Shown: positions 30,588 to 34,506 of the stretch, one piece after another
Numbering within the stretch: position 1 is the stretch's first letter
Layout of the letters: the number at the start of each line of letters is the position of its first letter
Assembly: GCF_004122115.1 (NCBI RefSeq)
Contig: NZ_SBKP01000021.1
Location: 1 to 34,506, forward strand
Reading direction: 5' to 3'
DNA from: Sphingobium fluviale
GTDB taxonomy: Bacteria; Pseudomonadota; Alphaproteobacteria; Sphingomonadales; Sphingomonadaceae
Length of the DNA: 34,506 nucleotides
Notes under the pieces: model-generated
What the model saw: the letters and a program-made list of their open reading frames with translations, nothing else
The model's database searches: none
Told to the model about the DNA's origin: nothing
Translations under genes and position numbers: made by a program

Positions 30588-33149
30588 TCAGAACTTATAG
30601 GAGAGATCCACGCCGAACCGGCGCAGCGCGCCGCCTGCGATAAAGTCGCCCCCGAATTCCGGCGCGATCACAACGTCTTCAACGTAGTGCTTGTTGAAAA
30701 GGTTGGTAGAAAATGCCGAAATCGAAAAACTGCCGACATCGACGCCCAGCCTTGCGTTGACCGTCGCGAAAGTATCGCGTGTGGAATTGTCGTAAGTAGC
30801 CGGTAAGCCGAAGATCGTGGGTGTGGTATTTCGCTGAACCGTGTGAAATGGCGTCGGACCGACAACCCTGAAGTCGACACGGCCGACAAGATTGACAAGA
30901 TCCGTGACGGGGGCGTTCATCTGAACGCCCCCGTTGATCGAAAAGTCAGGCGTCGCAGGAGATTTGTTTCCTACCGTATAAGGGCGGCCGGAATTCTTCT
31001 TGATTTCGCTCTTTGTATAATTCCCGTTGACAAACATCTTGAAAATTGGGGAGATCCTGTAGTCAATCGATCCTTCTATTCCGTAGATTTTCACCTTGTC
31101 GATGTTCGAGGTGCTGCGCAGCAAGCCGAAATCACCCACGAAGAATTCAAAGAACTGCATATTCTTGACGTTGGTCAGGAAGCTTGCCACCTCGAAGTTG
31201 AGGCCGTTGAACGGACGTCCCTTCACCCCAATCTCAAACGCGCTGTTGGTTTCCTTCTTGATCAGGTCCGGAACCGAGATTCCCGCGCTGATGCCCACGG
31301 GCGGTGGTGGATTGAAGTAGCCGTTGATGATCGCCTCGGTGCCTGCCGGATTGAAGCCGCCAGCCTTGAAGCCGATGCCCCAGTTCCCGAAGATCGTGAG
31401 ATCATTGTTCGGCTTGTAGGTGATCGTTATCTTCGGCTGGAGTTGCTTGAAGGTTGAAGAAATCGGCGCGATCACCCCAGATGGGTTGTATGCCGGATCA
31501 AGGCCGGGGTTGAGGAAATAGTTCGAGGGAGTCGTCGCGGTTCCAATCGGATACCCGGTACGCGGATTGCCAACCCAGCGCGTGCGAGCATTTACCGGAA
31601 CATTGTTGATACGGTCACGCGCTTCGATATCATAGCGTAGCGCGACACCGAGGCGCAGCTTGTCGGTAGCGTCCCAGTCTCCGGCCGCAAATGCGGCATA
31701 AACATTGGTCCGATAGTTGTCATCTGTCAGGTTTTCGGTCGGGAAGCGGGGGTCCATCGTAAAGCACTGACGCGTCCCGCCAAGTCCCGTGTCAAGCGTC
31801 AGGTTCACACAAACCCGCCTGTCGATGAAGATGTAGCTTCCACCCAGCTGCCAGTTGAAGGAAGAGCCTTCCCCACCCATGAGCCGGATTTCGGAAATTA
31901 CGTCTGTCTGCGTACGGCGATTGCCCTGGATGCCGTCGCAAGTGGAAGGCGAATAGGGCATCGCAAAGCCGAATGCCGCATTGTATTTCGTGAACGGTGC
32001 CTGGTTGACAACCCCTGCGGTGGCCGCACGGCTGCGGAGGCAGGTCGGTTCATTGTTGAAGAAGCCGAACGCGCCGCTGGTCCCACCGGCAATGTATTCG
32101 TTCTTGTTGTTGTTATATGCGACAACACCGATCAGCGAACCGAAGTCGAAATTCTGTCGCAGCCTCATCGATGCGCCATAAGTCCGCTGCCAGTGCTTGG
32201 CCTCGGTGTCATCGGTAAAGATGAACTTGTGATCGCTGACCTTTGCGTTGAATATCGGATCGTTGAACGCCTGGGCGAGCGTAGGAATCTGGAAAACCGC
32301 ATTGAAGCTCAGTGCGCCGCCGTGGCTCCTGCCATAGTTGGCCTTCAGGTCGATTTCGGTATCGTCCGAAGGTGCCAGCAGGATTCGCCCGAAGAGGTTC
32401 AGCTTGTTGTAGCTGTCTACCGATGCCGGATTGCCGCGATAACCATAGACGCTCTGATGCAAATCCGATCCGACAAACGTGTTGCGATAATAGCCGTCCG
32501 ACTTGGTCCACTCACCGTTAAGTACGAACCCGACACTGTCGGTGATGGGGCCGCTCAACAGTCCGGACATGAGGTACGTATTGTCGTTCGCGACACGCCC
32601 CTTGATCTGCCCGGACAATTCCGGCGTAGGCTTTTTGGTGGTGATCACGATTGCACCGGCCGACGCATTGCGCCCGTAGATCGCGCCTTGCGGACCCTTG
32701 AGGATTTCCACCTGTGCAAGCGCACCCTGGGGCTCGTTGGTCGAGGCGATACTCGTCTTGAGCACGCCATCGACCACCAAGGCAATGTTGTTCTCCGCAT
32801 CGCGGGGGCTGTTCAGGCCTCTGATGTTGATCGACACGTCGGATGGATCGGTCGTCGCGGTTTGAATGGTGACACCCGATGTCAGGTTCACGAAATCGAC
32901 CGCGACGCGTGCCTTGGTGTTTTCGATCGTGTCTGCGGACAGCACGGCCACCGACGCCGGGACATTCTTCAAGGATTCGTTCTGCTGCCGTGCGGTAACA
33001 ATGATTTCCTCGACTTCGCTTCCGGATGAAGTCTGTTCAGCCTGGGCATCATTACTGCTCGCAACAGCCTGTGCGCTCACATTCCCAGGGATCAGCGCCA
33101 AGGCCCACGTACAGCCACACATGAGACGCGATATTGTTTTCAAATTCAT
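30588..33149 (-). CDS. TonB-dependent outer-membrane receptor
   Basis: An 853-residue receptor. Signal peptide at 1-27 (ends GNVSAQA), TonB box EEIIVTAR at about 47-54, plug domain with NVPASVAVLSADTIENTKAR, the LKGPQGAIYGRNASAGAIVI motif and KKPTPELSG, then a 22-strand barrel ending in RRFGVDLSYKF, with the C-terminal Phe needed for outer-membrane insertion. ATG 33147-33149 is chosen because GGGAGAGGG precedes it. Such receptors are greatly expanded in sphingomonads and import siderophores, plant compounds or aromatic-degradation substrates; the ligand cannot be told from sequence. No neighbouring regulator or enzyme points to it. Codon usage is less GC-biased than in the transfer genes. Confidence 0.93.
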   Translation of the reverse strand: MNLKTISRLMCGCTWALALIPGNVSAQAVASSNDAQAEQTSSGSEVEEIIVTARQQNESLKNVPASVAVLSADTIENTKARVAVDFVNLTSGVTIQTATTDPSDVSINIRGLNSPRDAENNIALVVDGVLKTSIASTNEPQGALAQVEILKGPQGAIYGRNASAGAIVITTKKPTPELSGQIKGRVANDNTYLMSGLLSGPITDSVGFVLNGEWTKSDGYYRNTFVGSDLHQSVYGYRGNPASVDSYNKLNLFGRILLAPSDDTEIDLKANYGRSHGGALSFNAVFQIPTLAQAFNDPIFNAKVSDHKFIFTDDTEAKHWQRTYGASMRLRQNFDFGSLIGVVAYNNNKNEYIAGGTSGAFGFFNNEPTCLRSRAATAGVVNQAPFTKYNAAFGFAMPYSPSTCDGIQGNRRTQTDVISEIRLMGGEGSSFNWQLGGSYIFIDRRVCVNLTLDTGLGGTRQCFTMDPRFPTENLTDDNYRTNVYAAFAAGDWDATDKLRLGVALRYDIEARDRINNVPVNARTRWVGNPRTGYPIGTATTPSNYFLNPGLDPAYNPSGVIAPISSTFKQLQPKITITYKPNNDLTIFGNWGIGFKAGGFNPAGTEAIINGYFNPPPPVGISAGISVPDLIKKETNSAFEIGVKGRPFNGLNFEVASFLTNVKNMQFFEFFVGDFGLLRSTSNIDKVKIYGIEGSIDYRISPIFKMFVNGNYTKSEIKKNSGRPYTVGNKSPATPDFSINGGVQMNAPVTDLVNLVGRVDFRVVGPTPFHTVQRNTTPTIFGLPATYDNSTRDTFATVNARLGVDVGSFSISAFSTNLFNKHYVEDVVIAPEFGGDFIAGGALRRFGVDLSYKF

Positions 33150-33578
33150 TTTGCCCTCTCCCTTGCTTACCAAGCTCGGCTGTGCGCGCCGTTACAGTTG
33201 CGCATAGGTGTCCAGATGCAGACTTGGTTTCCCGTTGGGGGTAAAGCCGAAGAGGCGCATGAGTCTTGGAGATCCTTGCGAACAAGGATTGAACAATCCT
33301 GCGAGGGTGCACCAAGAAGGCTTGCCCCAATCACCCTGCATTCCGCTCAAGAAGCATCAAGGCTGCCGGCGCAGAAGGCACGCTTCTTGTCGAGCCGGAA
33401 GGGGCCACGATCCGACGGGGAACAAGCCCAATGGGGGGACACCCTTCCGGTTGCGCCCGATGGGTGGCTAGCCCGTCTTATTCACCGGCGGGGGCCTGAA
33501 GGGTTGGCGGGAGTGGCATAAGCCTCTGATCTGAATTAGGAACTGGGTGTCTACGCCGACCCTGCTGCAGGGCAGAAA
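33150..33578. other. Gap between the receptor and the IS1380 remnant
   Basis: About 430 bases without a supported gene. It contains a perfect hairpin ATCCTTG/CAAGGAT (33272-33278, 33283-33289) and, overlapping it, GAAC-N7-GAAC (33280-33294), the complement of the LexA-type motif, about 130 bases upstream of the receptor start. A + strand open frame of 107 codons (33198-33521) has no ribosome binding site or familiar sequence. The left end of the IS1380 element should lie within the last 60 bases, but I could not fix its terminal repeat. Confidence 0.4.
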
Positions 33579-33599
33579 ATGCCACAGGCCACACCCGCC

Positions 33600-34412
33600 A
33601 TGAAAGACGTTATCTCAACCTCATTCCGATTCCCAGCGGTCGGCGGGAAGAAGATCACAGCCGCGTTTGATGGTGGCCGACTAACCTCGGACGGCGGCGT
33701 TCTGCTGCTTGCGCAGGCCGAGCGCGCGATGGGGCTCTGCCGGCGGCTTGCGAGTTGCATCGCCGACCCGCGTGACCCGACGCGGGTGATCCATCGCCTC
33801 GATGACATCCTACGTGCCCGGGTGTTCGCGATCGCGTGCGGCTATGAAGATGCCGATGATCTCGACGCCCTGCGCGACGATCCGGGCTTCCGCCTGGCGC
33901 TGGGCAAGTTGCCGGGATCGGGCGCGGGGCTTGCCAGCCAACCGACGATGAGCCGCTGGGAGAATGCTCCGACCACACGTGAGCTGGCCAGGATGATGGC
34001 TGAGATGATCGGCGTCTACTGCGCCAGCTATCCGGCTCCACCGGCGGCGGTGACGCTGGACCTCGATGATACCTGCGATGTCGTGCACGGCTATCAGCAG
34101 TTGTCCTTCTGGAACGGGCATCACGGTGAGCGCTGCTTCCTGCCGATCCATGTGTACGACACCGCGACCGGTCGTCCGGTCGCGATTCTGCTGCGCACCG
34201 GCAAGACGCCGTCGGGCGCCGAAGTTGCCGGCCACATCCGGCGCCTGGTGCGTCATATCCGCCGGTACTGGCCGGAAACGCACATCACCTTCTGCGGCGA
34301 CGGGCATTATGGCCGCCCCGAAGTCAAGGCCTTCTGCGAGGCCCACCGCGTCGATTACGTGTTCGGCTTGCCGACCAATGGTAAGCGGATTTTATCCCCC
34401 ACATTTTACTAA
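33600..34412 (+). pseudogene. tnpA: IS1380-family transposase, C-terminally truncated
   Basis: The frame from ATG 33600 (a second ATG in frame at 33579 is possible) encodes FRFPAVGGKKITAAFDGGRL, then TSDGGVLLLAQAERAMGLCR and a LDDILRARVFAIACGYEDAD block, all typical of IS1380 DDE transposases. The first catalytic Asp falls in VTLDLDDTCD and the second in FCGDGHYGRPEV. Full proteins have about 440-470 residues; this one keeps family sequence only to FGLPTN at base 34380, then reads into unrelated DNA and stops at 34410-34412. The final catalytic residue is lost, so the copy is inactive. The break coincides with the apparent end of another mobile element. Confidence 0.9.
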
Positions 34413-34462
34413 TAGAATCAGCTGCTAAGTTACGCCGTTCATTTGGGGAGGTGTAATTAGCG
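34381..34462. mobile_element. Probable left end of another insertion element (type undecided)
   Basis: Immediately after the broken transposase codon at 34380 the sequence changes to GTAAGCGGATTTTATCCCCC and AT-rich DNA, followed by GGGGAGG and a new gene start. A GTAAGCG outer end is seen in IS66-type elements, but IS21-like ends are also possible. The identification rests on the abrupt join and this short terminus. Confidence 0.35.
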
Positions 34463-34506
34463 ATGGACGAGGAAGCTGCATTCGAAAGTGGATGCGAAGT
34501 TAGCGA
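34463..34506 (+). CDS. Start of a gene cut by the window edge
   Basis: ATG 34463 begins MDEEAAFESGCEVS and runs off the window. GGGGAGG lies 11 bases upstream, a slightly long spacing. If the preceding join is an element end, this is its first gene, possibly a transposition protein. Fourteen residues are too few to name a family. Confidence 0.35.
   Translation, partial: MDEEAAFESGCEVS

Noticed and set aside
33198..33521. Plus-strand frame of 107 codons before the IS1380 remnant; also considered as part of a group II intron
   Set aside because: No ribosome binding site or known protein motif, and no intron domain V or reverse-transcriptase sequence could be recognised.

Overview
The window looks like a piece of a plasmid or integrated conjugative element from a GC-rich alphaproteobacterium, most likely of the Sphingomonadales (Novosphingobium/Sphingobium type). 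This rests on the DUF2493/DUF6878/DUF6915/DUF6437 accessory proteins, an F-type transfer operon that carries DsbC and an S26 peptidase, a TonB-dependent receptor of sphingomonad style, and a REP-like palindrome of a kind common in that order. No rep, par, tRNA, rRNA or CRISPR was found.

Layout. (1) 1-4.6 kb: a run of small genes almost all on the + strand (ArdC-like fragment, unknown protein, DUF2493 SLOG protein, DUF6878, DUF6915, ssb, small ORF; only the DUF6437 gene is reversed), separated by gaps full of GC-rich hairpins. They all read towards a probable origin of transfer at about 4.77-5.05 kb, as expected of a plasmid leading region. (2) 5.06-9.77 kb: ribbon-helix-helix protein, TraD coupling protein and MobF relaxase in the oriT-trwA-trwB-trwC order of R388; the relaxase has lost its C-terminus. 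(3) 9.77-11.36 kb: a scrambled remnant of a DUF1156/DUF499 defence-type operon, containing an internally deleted DUF499 gene and an inverted fragment of the same gene. (4) 11.36-23.45 kb: an F-type mating-pair-formation operon on the minus strand, traA-L-E-K-B-dsbC-V-C-orf-trbI-traF(S26)-traW-traU-trbC-traN, tightly packed with ATGA-type overlaps. TraN is cut short, and traF/traH/traG of the F system are missing at the expected place, so the transfer machine encoded here should be defective.

(5) 23.45-24.5 kb: a divergent control region with two GTTC-N7-GTTC direct repeats (the alphaproteobacterial LexA/SOS box form), then an HTH regulator and an AlpA-type regulator. (6) 24.5-28.26 kb: more AT-rich cargo and debris: a frameshifted uracil-DNA-glycosylase-superfamily-like gene, a TPR plus OB-fold gene split by an amber stop, a short partner gene, and the remnant of a Tn3-family transposon with one recognisable 37-bp terminal repeat. 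(7) 28.5-33.2 kb: chromosomal-type genes: electron transfer flavoprotein etfB-etfA and a TonB-dependent receptor. (8) 33.5-34.5 kb: an IS1380-family transposase cut off by the end of another element, with a further gene starting at the window edge.

Taken together this is a decaying mobile element. Its leading region and pilus operon are preserved, while the centre (traI end to traN end) has been replaced by rearranged defence-gene fragments and its far end by transposon remnants. The points most worth following are the putative SOS control of the transfer operon, the inverted/deleted DUF499 locus, and the hairpin-rich leading region with its uncharacterised small proteins.
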